From assembly GCF_900102005.1 (NCBI RefSeq), contig NZ_LT627736.1, positions 1,488,001-1,552,000 of the forward strand: a stretch of 64,000 nt of DNA, given 5' to 3'. Of this stretch, positions 18,570-27,037 are shown piece by piece (position 1 is the first letter of the stretch; each line of letters starts with the position of its first letter). The stretch comes from Microbacterium sp. LKL04 (GTDB lineage: Bacteria > Actinomycetota > Actinomycetes > Actinomycetales > Microbacteriaceae). The notes under the pieces were generated by a model. The model was given only the letters and a program-made list of their open reading frames with translations, was not told where the DNA came from and did not search any database. A program made the position numbers and the translations under genes.

Positions 18570-19250
18570 TCAGCCCACCGGCACCCGCCGCCGCGCCCCG
18601 ACGCAGACGCCGATCGCCGCGATCGCCAGCACCCCGACGCCGCCCCACACCCAGCCGGCGAACGACCTCCCGGCGGGCGGCGCGGCATCGCGGACGGCCT
18701 GCGCTGTCCTCTCCGAGACCAGCGTCGCGACCTCACCGACAGGCGTCCCCGCGCGGATGTCGGAGAACGTCGCTGAGCCGACCGGTGTCACGACGTCGTC
18801 CCACACCGCGTACCAGGCAGCGACCGTCGGATCCGAGACCAGTGCGGCATCCGCGTCGACATCGACAATCGCGGCGGCCGTCGCAGCATCCCCGTCGACA
18901 CCTGCGAACTCGGCCACGCTGTCCGGAGACTCACGCCACACCCGGTAGATCGCCAGCGCCTCACCTGAGGACGACAGCACCGGCGCCACCCACTCGTCGA
19001 GCGCCGTCACCGGATCGCCGGCGTCTCCGGCGATCAGAGCGTCACTCCAGCGATACACCCGGTGCACGGGACCGAAGGATGCCGCACCCTCGAGCTCAGG
19101 CAGGGTGCCGGTGTCGACGGCCATCTCGATCGACAGGGCCGCCCGCACGTCGGCGGGCGTCTCCGGCTCCGACGCCTGCGCGGCAGCCGCCCCACCGACG
19201 ACCAACGCCGCCACGATCGACGCCATGAAGCGCCACCGACGTTTCGTCAT
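18570..19250 (-). CDS. Secreted, C-terminally membrane-anchored hypothetical protein
   Basis: A 226-residue protein with an N-terminal signal peptide (basic TKRRWRF, hydrophobic core, cleavage near AAQAS) and a C-terminal membrane helix (WVWGGVGVLAIAAIGVCVGARRR). The ectodomain of about 170 residues is acidic and alanine-rich and matches nothing I recognise. ATG 19250 is chosen over a longer form because it places the signal peptide at the terminus. It precedes the 316-residue gene with a 25-bp gap, probably co-transcribed. Confidence 0.7.
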   Translation of the reverse strand: MTKRRWRFMASIVAALVVGGAAAAQASEPETPADVRAALSIEMAVDTGTLPELEGAASFGPVHRVYRWSDALIAGDAGDPVTALDEWVAPVLSSSGEALAIYRVWRESPDSVAEFAGVDGDAATAAAIVDVDADAALVSDPTVAAWYAVWDDVVTPVGSATFSDIRAGTPVGEVATLVSERTAQAVRDAAPPAGRSFAGWVWGGVGVLAIAAIGVCVGARRRVPVG

Positions 19251-19394
19251 GCGGTCCCCCCTTTCGCTGAACGTAGCGCTCACGGTCACGGCTGTGGGTC
19301 ACGATCCGGTGGCGATCGCCGCCGTCAGCGACAATAGTTGCAGATCAGCAAGTAGCGACCTAGCGTGGTCGGACGGCCGGAGACAGGAGGATGC

Positions 19395-19793
19395 ATGGAT
19401 GACGCACGGCGGGCGACCCTCGCAGATCTGCCCTCAGCCCCAGCCTGGCGGTGGACCGCCTCGGAGATCACTTTGATCGTCGGCATCCCTCTGATCGCCT
19501 ACATCGGCGGCGTCGCTGCCGCAGCCGGCTCGACACCCGGATTCGTGCTCGTCTGCTTCGCGGCTGTGGCAACGGTGACGCTTCAGGCACTGCGGGTGAT
19601 CCGCCGCAACCAGCCACGCGTACCGGCCTACACCGCCCCGGTCGCCGTGTTCGTCGCAGTCGTCACCATTCTGACCGGCTGGAACCTCCTCCAGTTCGCC
19701 CCGCATACATCGCTCGCGACGTGGTTGTGGCCCGCCATTCCGGTCGCCCTCTTCATCGCGCTCGTCGCACTGATCCGGCGGGGTCGCCGATGA
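19395..19793 (+). CDS. Hypothetical membrane protein paired with a winged-helix regulator
   Basis: A 132-residue protein with four hydrophobic segments and a short acidic N-terminus. ATG 19395 follows an AGGAGG box four bases earlier. Its stop overlaps the start of the next gene by four bases (ATGA), so the two are translationally coupled. No function can be assigned. The pairing of a small four-helix protein with a winged-helix regulator is common in actinobacteria. Confidence 0.7.
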   Translation: MDDARRATLADLPSAPAWRWTASEITLIVGIPLIAYIGGVAAAAGSTPGFVLVCFAAVATVTLQALRVIRRNQPRVPAYTAPVAVFVAVVTILTGWNLLQFAPHTSLATWLWPAIPVALFIALVALIRRGRR

Positions 19794-20077
19794 CCGAAGC
19801 CGCGACGGAGCGGGAACTGCTCGTGCTGCCGCGGTTCAAAGTCCTCGGATTCCTGTGCCAGGTCGACGAGTCCGACTACCGGTCACTCGAGGAGTTCACC
19901 GGCCTGAGCATCCCCGACATCTCCAAAGCCGTCGGCTTCCTCGACGATCGCTCACTCGTCCAGGTGCGCAAGGAACGTATCGGCCGGTACGCGCACACGG
20001 TCGTGCGGGCGACACCCCTCGGGGTACGGACCTTCCGGAACCTGCTCGACGGCCTTCGCAAGTACGGGATAAGCTGA
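19790..20077 (+). CDS. Winged-helix transcriptional regulator (MarR-like, HTH_34 type)
   Basis: A 95-residue single-domain DNA-binding protein. The recognition-helix region is EEFTGLSIPDISKAVGFLDDRSLVQ, followed by the wing VRKERIGRYAHTVVRATPLG and a C-terminal helix TFRNLLDGLRK. This is the compact HTH_34 layout. It overlaps the preceding membrane-protein gene by four bases and may regulate that operon. Confidence 0.8.
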   Translation: MTEAATERELLVLPRFKVLGFLCQVDESDYRSLEEFTGLSIPDISKAVGFLDDRSLVQVRKERIGRYAHTVVRATPLGVRTFRNLLDGLRKYGIS

Positions 20078-20081
20078 TCAA

Positions 20082-20100
20082 AACCTAAAGGGTGTAGGTT
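20082..20100. promoter_or_regulatory. Probable TetR operator
   Basis: Perfect inverted repeat AACCTA at 20082-20087 and TAGGTT at 20095-20100 with a 7-bp spacer, ending eight bases before the start codon of the TetR gene at 20109. Position and symmetry suggest autoregulation of the TetR-SGNH operon. Confidence 0.6.
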
Positions 20101-20108
20101 AACTCCTC

Positions 20109-20666
20109 GTGCCCCGCGCGAACCTCTCCCCCGACGCCCTCACCAGGGCGGCGCTCGACCTCATCGACGCCGGCGGACCGGGCGCGCTCTCGATGTCGGC
20201 GCTCGCCCGACGCGTCGGCGTGCAGACCGCCAGCCTCTACGCGCACGTCCGCGACCTCGCCGCGCTCCGCAGCGCCGTCCAGGCCGCCGTCTTCACCGAG
20301 CTCGCCGACACCATCGGCGAGTCCCCCACCCTCCGCGACCTCGCGAACGCGCAGCGCTCCTACACGTTCGCGCATCCGGCGCGCTGGGCGATGATCTCGC
20401 AGCCGGTCGAGCGCAACGAGATCACCGAGCCGGCGGCATCCCGCATCTCGGCACTCGTCGTCGGCTCGCTCGGCGACTACGGCCTACCCGACAGCGAGAC
20501 CGTCCACGCGGTGCGCTTCGCGAGCGCGACCATCGCCGGCTACCTCGCACTCGAATCCGCGTCGTCGTTCGCACACCGCGACGAGACCACCGACGCCTCT
20601 TGGAACCGCGCCCTCGACGCCCTCGACCGCGCCCTCCGCACCTGGACCCCGAAGGACCCCGCATGA
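20109..20666 (+). CDS. TetR/AcrR-family transcriptional regulator
   Basis: A 185-residue repressor-type protein. The helix-turn-helix is in ALSMSALARRVGVQTASLYAHVRD (about residues 29-52). The C-terminal ligand domain resembles the WHG type (AHPARWAMI, TIAGYLALE). It starts with GTG at 20109, immediately after a palindrome likely to be its own operator. It overlaps the SGNH hydrolase gene by four bases (ATGA), so it probably controls that enzyme in response to a small ligand. Confidence 0.88.
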   Translation: MPRANLSPDALTRAALDLIDAGGPGALSMSALARRVGVQTASLYAHVRDLAALRSAVQAAVFTELADTIGESPTLRDLANAQRSYTFAHPARWAMISQPVERNEITEPAASRISALVVGSLGDYGLPDSETVHAVRFASATIAGYLALESASSFAHRDETTDASWNRALDALDRALRTWTPKDPA

Positions 20667-21808
20667 TCGACAACACCCTCGACACCACGACCGTCCGCGG
20701 ACTCGCCGAACTCGAACCCACCAGCCGCGGCCTGCGGCTGCACCGCCTGCCCGCATGGGTGCGCACCCAGTATCCCGAGCCGCAACTGCTCGGCGTCGAG
20801 GCGCAACCCGCCGGCGCACGCATCGCGGTGCGCACCGCGGCATCCCGCCTCGACCTCGACCTGCACTCGACCCGCGCCACCCTGCGCGGACTGTCCCGCC
20901 CGCGCGGACGCGTCGATGTCCGCATCGACGGCGCCCTGCACGACAGCGTCGAGCTCGACGGCGGCGACACCGTCGACACCGATCCGACCACCGGCATCCG
21001 TCAGCTCGTCGAAGGACCGGCCCAGCGCATCGCCGTCGACGGACTCGCCCCGCGCGACAAGCTCGTCGAGCTCTGGCTGCCGCACAACGAGACGATCGAG
21101 CTCGTCGCGCTGCGCGCCGACGCGCCCGCATCCGCCGACACGACCGACCGCCCGCGCTGGGTGCATCACGGCAGCTCGATCAGCCAGGGCTCCAACGCGA
21201 CGCAGCCGAGCTCGACGTGGGTCACGCTCGCCGCCCGCCGCGCCGGACTCGACCTCCGCAACCTCGGCGTCGGCGGCAGCGCGCAGGTCGACCCGTTCAT
21301 GGCGCGCGTCATCCGCGACGCCCCCGCCGACATCATCAGCGTCGCGCTCGGCATCAACGTCGTCAACGGCGACGCCATGCGGCTGCGCGCGTTCGTGCCG
21401 GCGGTGCACGGCTTTCTCGACACGATCCGCGACGGCCACCCCGACACGCCTCTGCACCTCATCACGCCGATCTGGTGCGGCATCCACGAAGACACCCCCG
21501 GCCCCGGCATCATCGACCCCGCTTCGTTTGCCACCGGCACCCTCCTCTTCGGCGCCGCCGGCACCCCCGGCGACACCGCCGGCGGACGCCTCACGCTCCG
21601 CGTCATCCGCGACGCCCTCGCCGACGTGTACGCGCACCGCGACGACCCGAACCTGCACCTCATCGACGGCCTCGCCCTCTACGGCGAAGCGGATGCCGCC
21701 ACCCACCCGCTCCCCGACCGGCTGCACCCGAGCCCCGAGGCGCATCGCCTCATCGGCGAGCGCTTCGCGGCGATCGCGTTGCAGTCAGGCGGGGTGCGCG
21801 AGCGGTGA
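20663..21808 (+). CDS. SGNH/GDSL-family hydrolase
   Basis: A 381-residue esterase-like protein with two domains: an N-terminal beta-sandwich (about residues 1-160) and a C-terminal SGNH hydrolase domain. The nucleophile block reads HHGSSISQG, the oxyanion glycine block LGVGGSAQ, the asparagine block VALGINVVN, and the terminal Asp/His block DRLHPSPEAH, so the catalytic set is complete. Such proteins are acyl- or carbohydrate-esterases. No signal peptide, so cytoplasmic. It is translationally coupled to the upstream TetR regulator. Confidence 0.88.
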   Translation: MIDNTLDTTTVRGLAELEPTSRGLRLHRLPAWVRTQYPEPQLLGVEAQPAGARIAVRTAASRLDLDLHSTRATLRGLSRPRGRVDVRIDGALHDSVELDGGDTVDTDPTTGIRQLVEGPAQRIAVDGLAPRDKLVELWLPHNETIELVALRADAPASADTTDRPRWVHHGSSISQGSNATQPSSTWVTLAARRAGLDLRNLGVGGSAQVDPFMARVIRDAPADIISVALGINVVNGDAMRLRAFVPAVHGFLDTIRDGHPDTPLHLITPIWCGIHEDTPGPGIIDPASFATGTLLFGAAGTPGDTAGGRLTLRVIRDALADVYAHRDDPNLHLIDGLALYGEADAATHPLPDRLHPSPEAHRLIGERFAAIALQSGGVRER

Positions 21809-21828
21809 GCTGACCGCGAGGCTCAGCG

Positions 21829-21920
21829 CCGGATCAACGCCCGCGTGCCGGATCACCATCCGAAAGCGTGCAATCAGCTGGTGACTCGGCAACCGAGTGG
21901 TGACTCGACGCGGGATGCCG
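21829..21920. repeat. Palindromic repeat family, copy 1
   Basis: About 92 bp, directly repeated 142 bp downstream with roughly 85 percent identity by eye. It holds inverted GCCGGATCACCA-like and GGTGACTCGGC-like arms. It lies in the 310-bp gap after the SGNH gene, which otherwise shows no gene. Confidence 0.75.
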
Positions 21921-21970
21921 CGAACCGGCACTCTCTCCACTCGCACGCGACCATGCGGCCCGACTTGCTC

Positions 21971-22062
21971 CCGGCTCAACACCCGCGTGCCGAATCACCA
22001 CCCGAGAGCGTGCAGTTCGGCGGTGACTCGGCAACCGGGTGGTGACTCGGCGCAGGATGCCG
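21971..22062. repeat. Palindromic repeat family, copy 2
   Basis: Same unit as at 21829, with the 142-bp register preserved from CCGG...TCAAC through GATGCCG. GCCGAATCACCACC at 21989-22002 and GGTGGTGACTCGGC at 22038-22051 form a 14-bp inverted repeat with one mismatch. Related to the copy at 31003. Confidence 0.75.
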
Positions 22063-22118
22063 ACCGTCGGCGCACGATGTCGCGACCCACACAGCCCCAC
22101 GCCCGCGCGCTCCGCCCC

Positions 22119-22505
22119 TCAGGCGAACGCAGCGATCTGCAGCAGGTTCCCGACCGTATCGCTGAACACGGCGGTGGTCACCGGTCCGTGATCGATCGGC
22201 GCCTGCGTGAACTCGACCCCGAGCCCCTGCAGCCGCTCGTACTCGGCCGGCACGTCGTCGACACCGAGCACGAAGAACGGGATGCCGTCCTCGAGCAGCG
22301 CGTCGGCGAACGGCGGCACCGCAGGGTGGGCCTTGGGCTCCAGCGACAGCTGGGTACCCTCGGGCGCCGCGGGGTCGACGACCGTCAGCCACCGGAACTC
22401 GCCCATTGGGACGTCCGCGGCCACGGCGAAGCCGAGCTTCTCGGTGTAGAACTCGAGCGCGCGCTGCTGGTCGTCGACGAACACGCTCACGGTCTGGATC
22501 TTCAT
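22119..22505 (-). CDS. VOC-family (glyoxalase/dioxygenase-like) protein
   Basis: A 128-residue protein with the paired beta-alpha-beta-beta-beta modules of the vicinal oxygen chelate fold: VSVFVDDQQRALEFYTEKLGF at the N-terminus and FSDTVGNLLQIAAF at the C-terminus. Several usual metal ligands are not obvious (QTVSVF and LLQIAAF lack His and Glu), so it may be a binding or resistance protein rather than a metalloenzyme. It overlaps the ArsR regulator gene by four bases and is surely co-transcribed with it. Confidence 0.85.
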   Translation of the reverse strand: MKIQTVSVFVDDQQRALEFYTEKLGFAVAADVPMGEFRWLTVVDPAAPEGTQLSLEPKAHPAVPPFADALLEDGIPFFVLGVDDVPAEYERLQGLGVEFTQAPIDHGPVTTAVFSDTVGNLLQIAAFA

Positions 22506-22780
22506 GACTCTCCTTCGGGAAGGGGCCAGCGCTCCGAGATCTGAGCGAGCGGCCGGGTGTCGATCGTGTGGAACTTGAACTTGCCGCGACGCTCACTGTG
22601 CACGAGGCCCGCCTCTTCGAGGACCGCCAGATGCTGCGACACCGCCTGCCGCGAGTGCGTCACGCCGCGATCGGCCAGCCGCACGCACAGCTCGAAGAGC
22701 GTCTGCCCGTCGCGCTCGGCGAGGTCGTCGAGAATCATCCGACGCGTCTCGTCGGCGAGAGCCTTGAACACGTCGCCCAT
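22502..22780 (-). CDS. ArsR-family (SdpR-like) transcriptional regulator
   Basis: A 92-residue winged-helix protein: FKALADETRRMILDDLAE at the start, recognition helix THSRQAVSQHLAVLEEAGLV, wing ERRGKFKFHTID. It lacks the CVC metal-binding motif of arsenic sensors, so it is of the non-metal type. The gene is coupled to the VOC gene (ATGA overlap), and a perfect palindrome just upstream is its likely operator. Confidence 0.9.
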   Translation of the reverse strand: MGDVFKALADETRRMILDDLAERDGQTLFELCVRLADRGVTHSRQAVSQHLAVLEEAGLVHSERRGKFKFHTIDTRPLAQISERWPLPEGES

Positions 22781-22789
22781 GCCGCGAGT

Positions 22790-22813
22790 ATAGGCAAGTA
22801 CCTACTTGCCTAT
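22790..22813. promoter_or_regulatory. Probable operator of the ArsR-VOC operon
   Basis: ATAGGCAAGTA at 22790-22800 and TACTTGCCTAT at 22803-22813 are perfect 11-bp inverted repeats with a 2-bp spacer. The site begins ten bases before the ArsR start codon and lies in the divergent gap with the LysM lipoprotein gene, so it could affect both. Confidence 0.7.
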
Positions 22814-22860
22814 CAAGACTGCGACTGGTGAGTGGCACCCCTCGTCGATAGCCTGCGGGG

Positions 22861-23664
22861 ATGAGCGCTTTCCCGACCACGTCAGGACGGCGCTGCGCAT
22901 CAGCGAGAAGCACGACCGCGCTCTTGGCTGTCCTCGGAGTTGCATCGCTCGCCGGCTGCACCGTGAACACCGCCGAACCCTCTCCGCCGCCCGCGCCGAC
23001 CGTGGAGACCGAGACTGTCGAGGAGACTGATCCGGTCCCGGCGCCGGTCCCTCTTCCCGAAGCCTGCGCATCCTCCCAGGCGCGCGATGACCTCGGCCCG
23101 CGCAGCGGTGCGAACGGCGACGTCTACGAGGAGGACGCGAACGGCCTCGCCACTGTCTATGCCGTCGCGTACAACGACACGTTCCAGGACATCGCCGCTC
23201 GCTTCTGCCTCGACGAGGACGAGCTGCGCACGGACAACCACATCGACGAGCTCATCGCAGACGAATACATCGCCCTCCAGCCGGAGTCGTACGCCAACGC
23301 ACGCCGAGCCTCGGGGTACAACTTCCCTGCATGCCCGGTCTCCATGAACGACAATCCGCTCGTCGCCTCGATCAGCTGGTGGGCCGACGACGAGTCGGAC
23401 GAGACGTATCGGGCGAGCGTCCAGGGCACGCCACGCGACACGGGCGCCGCTCGGGGCGCGACGGGCGATGTCCGGACGGATGCCGCGGGCGACCTCGTCG
23501 ACTACACCGTCGCCGCGAACGACACCTGGCGCGGCATCCGGGACCGATTCTGCTTCGACTATTACTTCATGTGGTCGCTCACTGGGACCGACGAGACACC
23601 CGTTCTCCACCCCGGCGATGTCATCCCACTCAAGCCGCAATTCCTTGAGCTTCCCGTCGAGTGA
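22861..23664 (+). CDS. Lipoprotein with two LysM-like domains
   Basis: A 267-residue exported protein. The signal peptide has a lipobox SLAGC (Cys 33) and is followed by a proline/glutamate-rich linker. Two LysM-like segments are visible: YAVAYNDTFQDIAARFCLDEDELR...IALQP (about residues 99-140) and YTVAANDTWRGIRDRFCFDYYFM...VIPLKP (about 218-260). Each has an extra cysteine at the same place, which may form a disulphide. It may bind peptidoglycan at the outer face of the membrane. Confidence 0.75.
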   Translation: MSAFPTTSGRRCASARSTTALLAVLGVASLAGCTVNTAEPSPPPAPTVETETVEETDPVPAPVPLPEACASSQARDDLGPRSGANGDVYEEDANGLATVYAVAYNDTFQDIAARFCLDEDELRTDNHIDELIADEYIALQPESYANARRASGYNFPACPVSMNDNPLVASISWWADDESDETYRASVQGTPRDTGAARGATGDVRTDAAGDLVDYTVAANDTWRGIRDRFCFDYYFMWSLTGTDETPVLHPGDVIPLKPQFLELPVE

Positions 23665-23670
23665 GCTCGC

Positions 23671-24567
23671 TCACCCCACCGGGTAATCGACGTACGCGAA
23701 CCGCGACCCGTCCGAAGTCCAGCTGTTCACGTTGATCGTGCCCTGACCGCCGAACACCGTCGCGACGGTCTCGGGCTGCCGCCAGCGCCCGCCCCGCACG
23801 AGCCGCAGCTCGACCTCGAGGTCGGCCGGGTGCCCCTGCGTCTCCGGTGGGAAGCTGATGTAGACCGCGTCCCGCCCGGTCGGCGACGGGTGCGGAAACC
23901 AGTTCACCCGGTCGTCGAACGTCAGCTGCTCGAGACCCGAACGGTCGCGCCGCATCCGCGCGATCTGCGCATGCCCCGGCGTCTGGGAGAACTCCTCGGT
24001 GTTCAGGTAGATCCACGATCCGCCCGGCGACCACTCGCTGCCGTCGGCGACCTGACCCGTCGTCAACGGCACATCCTCCGACCCGTCGATCCGCGCGGTC
24101 CGCAGGTCGGCCGACAGCACCTCGCCGTCCTCGATCGAGAGCGCCGTGTACGCGATCCACGCGCCATCCGGGCTCACCCCGTGCAGGAAGTGCATGAACG
24201 GGTCGTCCGGATTCGTGATCCGCACGCCCTCACCGCCGGTCCGCGGCGCCCGGTAGATCTGTCCGTCATTCGCGGACAACAGGATGTCGCCCGACTTCGG
24301 CACCAGCACGTGATCGTTGTTGATGGGCGGGATGCCGGTGAACGGCACTTCGACGAAGTCAGCACCGCCGGCATCCGCGTCGATGGACCACAGCAGCCCG
24401 CCGCCGTTCAGCAGCAATCCTTCCGGCGCCCAGTTCGGCGCCTCGAGCAGGACCTCATCGGTCTCGAAGATGACCCGGTCGGTGCCGGTCACGACGTCGT
24501 AGACGTGGACGCGGCATCGCTGCCCGTCGAGGGCGAAGTCGCGCGGCGGGAAAACGGTGATGGCCAT
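23671..24567 (-). CDS. TolB/PD40-like beta-propeller protein
   Basis: A 298-residue protein built from repeated beta-propeller blades with the PD40 pattern: APNWAPEGLLLNGGG, HGVSPDGAWIAYTAL, SEWSPGGSWIYLNTEE, WFPHPSPTGRDAVYISFPP and SWTSDGSRFAYVDYP. It has no signal peptide, so it is probably cytoplasmic, unlike TolB itself. Such proteins are often linked to sugar or oligosaccharide metabolism, but the neighbours give no hint of substrate. Confidence 0.75.
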   Translation of the reverse strand: MAITVFPPRDFALDGQRCRVHVYDVVTGTDRVIFETDEVLLEAPNWAPEGLLLNGGGLLWSIDADAGGADFVEVPFTGIPPINNDHVLVPKSGDILLSANDGQIYRAPRTGGEGVRITNPDDPFMHFLHGVSPDGAWIAYTALSIEDGEVLSADLRTARIDGSEDVPLTTGQVADGSEWSPGGSWIYLNTEEFSQTPGHAQIARMRRDRSGLEQLTFDDRVNWFPHPSPTGRDAVYISFPPETQGHPADLEVELRLVRGGRWRQPETVATVFGGQGTINVNSWTSDGSRFAYVDYPVG

Positions 24568-24586
24568 GCCTCACCGTATCCGGCCG

Positions 24587-25165
24587 TCAGTGGTCGGCGT
24601 CGAACTCTTCGTTCTGCGTGCGCATCTGCTGGATGTGCGCCTTCGTCATCTGATCCTTCGGCGTGCCCTGCGTCAGCGACCACTCCGGGTTGCTCTCGGG
24701 CCCGCCGAGCACGCACTCCTGGTAGTACTGGCCGAACTCGTTCTCGGCGAGGATCGTGACATACCAGTGCGGCGAGACGGACCGCTCGTACACGGTCGGC
24801 TGGCCGATCTGCGTGTCACCCGCGCTCTGACCCGTGCGGTGCTCCTTGGCGCACAGCGTCCCGGCCTGGCCTGCGGTCATGCCCGCAGCATCCGGATCGC
24901 CATCCGGATCGGTGCCGTTCGGGGGTTCGACGGGACGCGTCGCGGGCGGACCGGCCGGCGGCGTCGTCGGCGAGACGCCCGGACTCGGGGTCCCCGGCGT
25001 CGGTGTACCGCTCGGCGTCGGGCTGGGAACCGTCGGGCTCGGCGACGACGCACTCGGCGACGGCGATGAGATCGTCGGCGTCGGGGACGGCTCGGGAGCG
25101 CACCCCGCCAGCATCAGCGCCGCGATCGCCAGCGCACCCGCCACCAGAGTCGTCTTGCGTGCCAC
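24587..25165 (-). CDS. Lipoprotein with a Pro/Ser/Thr-rich spacer
   Basis: A 192-residue secreted lipoprotein. The lipobox is LMLAGC (Cys 22). It is followed by about 70 residues made mainly of Pro, Ser, Thr and Gly, a cell-wall-spanning spacer, then a small C-terminal domain (WYVTILAENEFGQYYQECVL) that I do not recognise. It contains two cysteines that could form a disulphide. Confidence 0.7.
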   Translation of the reverse strand: MARKTTLVAGALAIAALMLAGCAPEPSPTPTISSPSPSASSPSPTVPSPTPSGTPTPGTPSPGVSPTTPPAGPPATRPVEPPNGTDPDGDPDAAGMTAGQAGTLCAKEHRTGQSAGDTQIGQPTVYERSVSPHWYVTILAENEFGQYYQECVLGGPESNPEWSLTQGTPKDQMTKAHIQQMRTQNEEFDADH

Positions 25166-25234
25166 GGTGTCCTCCGTCTCGTCGACAGGACAACCATCTC
25201 ACCCGCGGCGGGCCGCCGACGACCGCACCGCCGA

Positions 25235-26023
25235 TCACCCCACCCGCGCCGCCACGATCCCGCCGTCGATGCTGACCACCTGACCGTGCACGTACGCGGA
25301 CTCGTCCGACGCGAGAAAGCGCACGGCGTGCGCGATGTCGATCGGCCGCCCCGGCTCCCCCGCCGGCGAGACCGCCGTCATCATCTTCAGGATCTCGAGC
25401 GCCGCCGCGTTGCCGGGGGTCAGGATCGCGCCCGGCGCGACGGCATTGACCCGCACGCCGCGGGGCCCGAACTCCGCCGCCCACGCCTGCGTCAGATGCT
25501 CGAGCGCCGCCTTCGTCGCCGGATACAAACCGACGTTGGGCGTGCCGATGTGCGCCATCCACGAGGTGATGTTCACGATGACGCCCGACCCCTGCGCGAC
25601 CATCCCGGGAGCGAGCGCGCCCACCAGGTCGTGCGGCACGCGCACGTTCGTCGCGAGGAGTGCGGCCACGTCGTCGTCCGACAGATCCGGCGTCGGACCG
25701 ATCGGGAAGATCCCCGCATTGTTCACGAGCACGTCGACACGGCCGCCCAACGCCTCGGTCGCCTGCGCCGCGAACGCCCGCGCGGCGGCGGGACTGTCGG
25801 CCAGGTCGCCCGTGACGACGGATGCCGCGCCCCCGCCGTCCGCGATGGCCGCGGCCACGGCTTCGGCACGACCGACGTCGCGACCGTGGACGACGACGTG
25901 CGCGCCCGACGCGGCGAGCACATGCGCGATCGCCTCGCCGATGCCGCTCGAGGATCCGGTGACGATGGCGGTGCGACCGGCGAGGCGCTGGTCGCGAGGA
26001 AGGGTGAGGAGGTTCGTGGTCAT
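25235..26023 (-). CDS. Short-chain dehydrogenase/reductase (SDR)
   Basis: A 262-residue classical SDR. The cofactor motif is TGSSSGIGEA, the NNAG motif is LVNNAGIFPIG, the catalytic region is ITSWMA...GLYPATKAALEH (Ser, YxxxK), and the C-terminal VSIDGGIVA closes the fold. ATG 26023 is chosen, preceded by GGAGGA. The divergent AraC regulator is its likely controller, a common pairing. Substrate unknown. Confidence 0.9.
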   Translation of the reverse strand: MTTNLLTLPRDQRLAGRTAIVTGSSSGIGEAIAHVLAASGAHVVVHGRDVGRAEAVAAAIADGGGAASVVTGDLADSPAAARAFAAQATEALGGRVDVLVNNAGIFPIGPTPDLSDDDVAALLATNVRVPHDLVGALAPGMVAQGSGVIVNITSWMAHIGTPNVGLYPATKAALEHLTQAWAAEFGPRGVRVNAVAPGAILTPGNAAALEILKMMTAVSPAGEPGRPIDIAHAVRFLASDESAYVHGQVVSIDGGIVAARVG

Positions 26024-26143
26024 TCCTCCACCGTGACGGACCGGCGCCCGGCCAGGTTGCCTGATCCGGTCGGATGCTTGCCGGTTCCCGGTCACGGCGA
26101 CCCTGCCCGAGCCGGGAGGCCCGGCATCCGCTTCAATGGGCAC

Positions 26144-27034
26144 ATGGACGAGCGGACCCGGACGAGCCTCGACCGCGCCGCGGACCGCGTGCGGCGGCAC
26201 ATCGACCGCGTCGCCGCGGCCGGGTCGCTCGGGCTGATTCTGGGTCGTACGACCCAGCCGAGCCCGACGATGTTCGTGCAGTACAAGCCGTGCGTCTCGG
26301 TCGTCCTCACGGGGCGCAAGGTCTCGGGCGACGACTCCGCGGCGGGTGAGGAATGGGGTCCCGAGCGCTTCCTCATCACGCCCGTCGACCTGCCCCTGTT
26401 CGCCCGTGTGACCGAGACCGGGCCGGCGGGCGACTTCGTCTCCGTCAACTGGCGGATCGACCCCGCCGTCGTCGCCGAGGTCGCCGGACAGTTACCGCTG
26501 CCCGCCGCGCCCGAAGCGCCAGAGCGGCTCGGCACCATGACGGCGGAGATCGCCGACGTTGTCGACCGGATGCTCGCGCTCCTCGACGCCCCCGCCGAAG
26601 CCGGCGTCCTCGCGCCGCTGCTGAACCGCGAGCTCATCGTCCGCCTCCTGCAGAGCGACCAGGCCGCGCGCGTGCTCGCCGCGGCGACCCACGCGAACGC
26701 CGACATCGTCACCGCGGCGATTACCACACTGACACGCCGGCTGGCCGAGCCGTGGACGCTCGACGCGATCGCGGCATCCGTCGGCGCCAGCCCGACCACG
26801 GTGAGCCGTCGCTTCCGCGAACTCACCGGCCTCACGCCCATGCGGTACCTGAAGCGGCTGCGCCTCGGCGAGGCACGACGCCTGCTGATCACCGACGGCG
26901 ACACCGCCGCGCAGGCCGGCGCCGCCGTCGGGTATGTCAGCGCATCGCACTTCTCGCGCGACTACCGCTCCGCGTACGGACGCTCCCCGGCATCCGATGC
27001 GACCGACCTGCGGGAGCGGATGCGGGCGAGCTGA
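26144..27034 (+). CDS. AraC-family transcriptional regulator
   Basis: A 296-residue regulator. The N-terminal domain is of the AraC_N type (FVQYKPCVSVVLTGRK, FLITPVDLPLFARV). The C-terminal double helix-turn-helix is seen in LDAIAASVGASPTTVSRRFRE and GAAVGYVSASHFSRDYRSAYG (about residues 205-285). It is divergent from an SDR gene with a 120-bp shared promoter region, which suggests that it activates that enzyme. Confidence 0.9.
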   Translation: MDERTRTSLDRAADRVRRHIDRVAAAGSLGLILGRTTQPSPTMFVQYKPCVSVVLTGRKVSGDDSAAGEEWGPERFLITPVDLPLFARVTETGPAGDFVSVNWRIDPAVVAEVAGQLPLPAAPEAPERLGTMTAEIADVVDRMLALLDAPAEAGVLAPLLNRELIVRLLQSDQAARVLAAATHANADIVTAAITTLTRRLAEPWTLDAIAASVGASPTTVSRRFRELTGLTPMRYLKRLRLGEARRLLITDGDTAAQAGAAVGYVSASHFSRDYRSAYGRSPASDATDLRERMRAS

Positions 27035-27037
27035 CGC

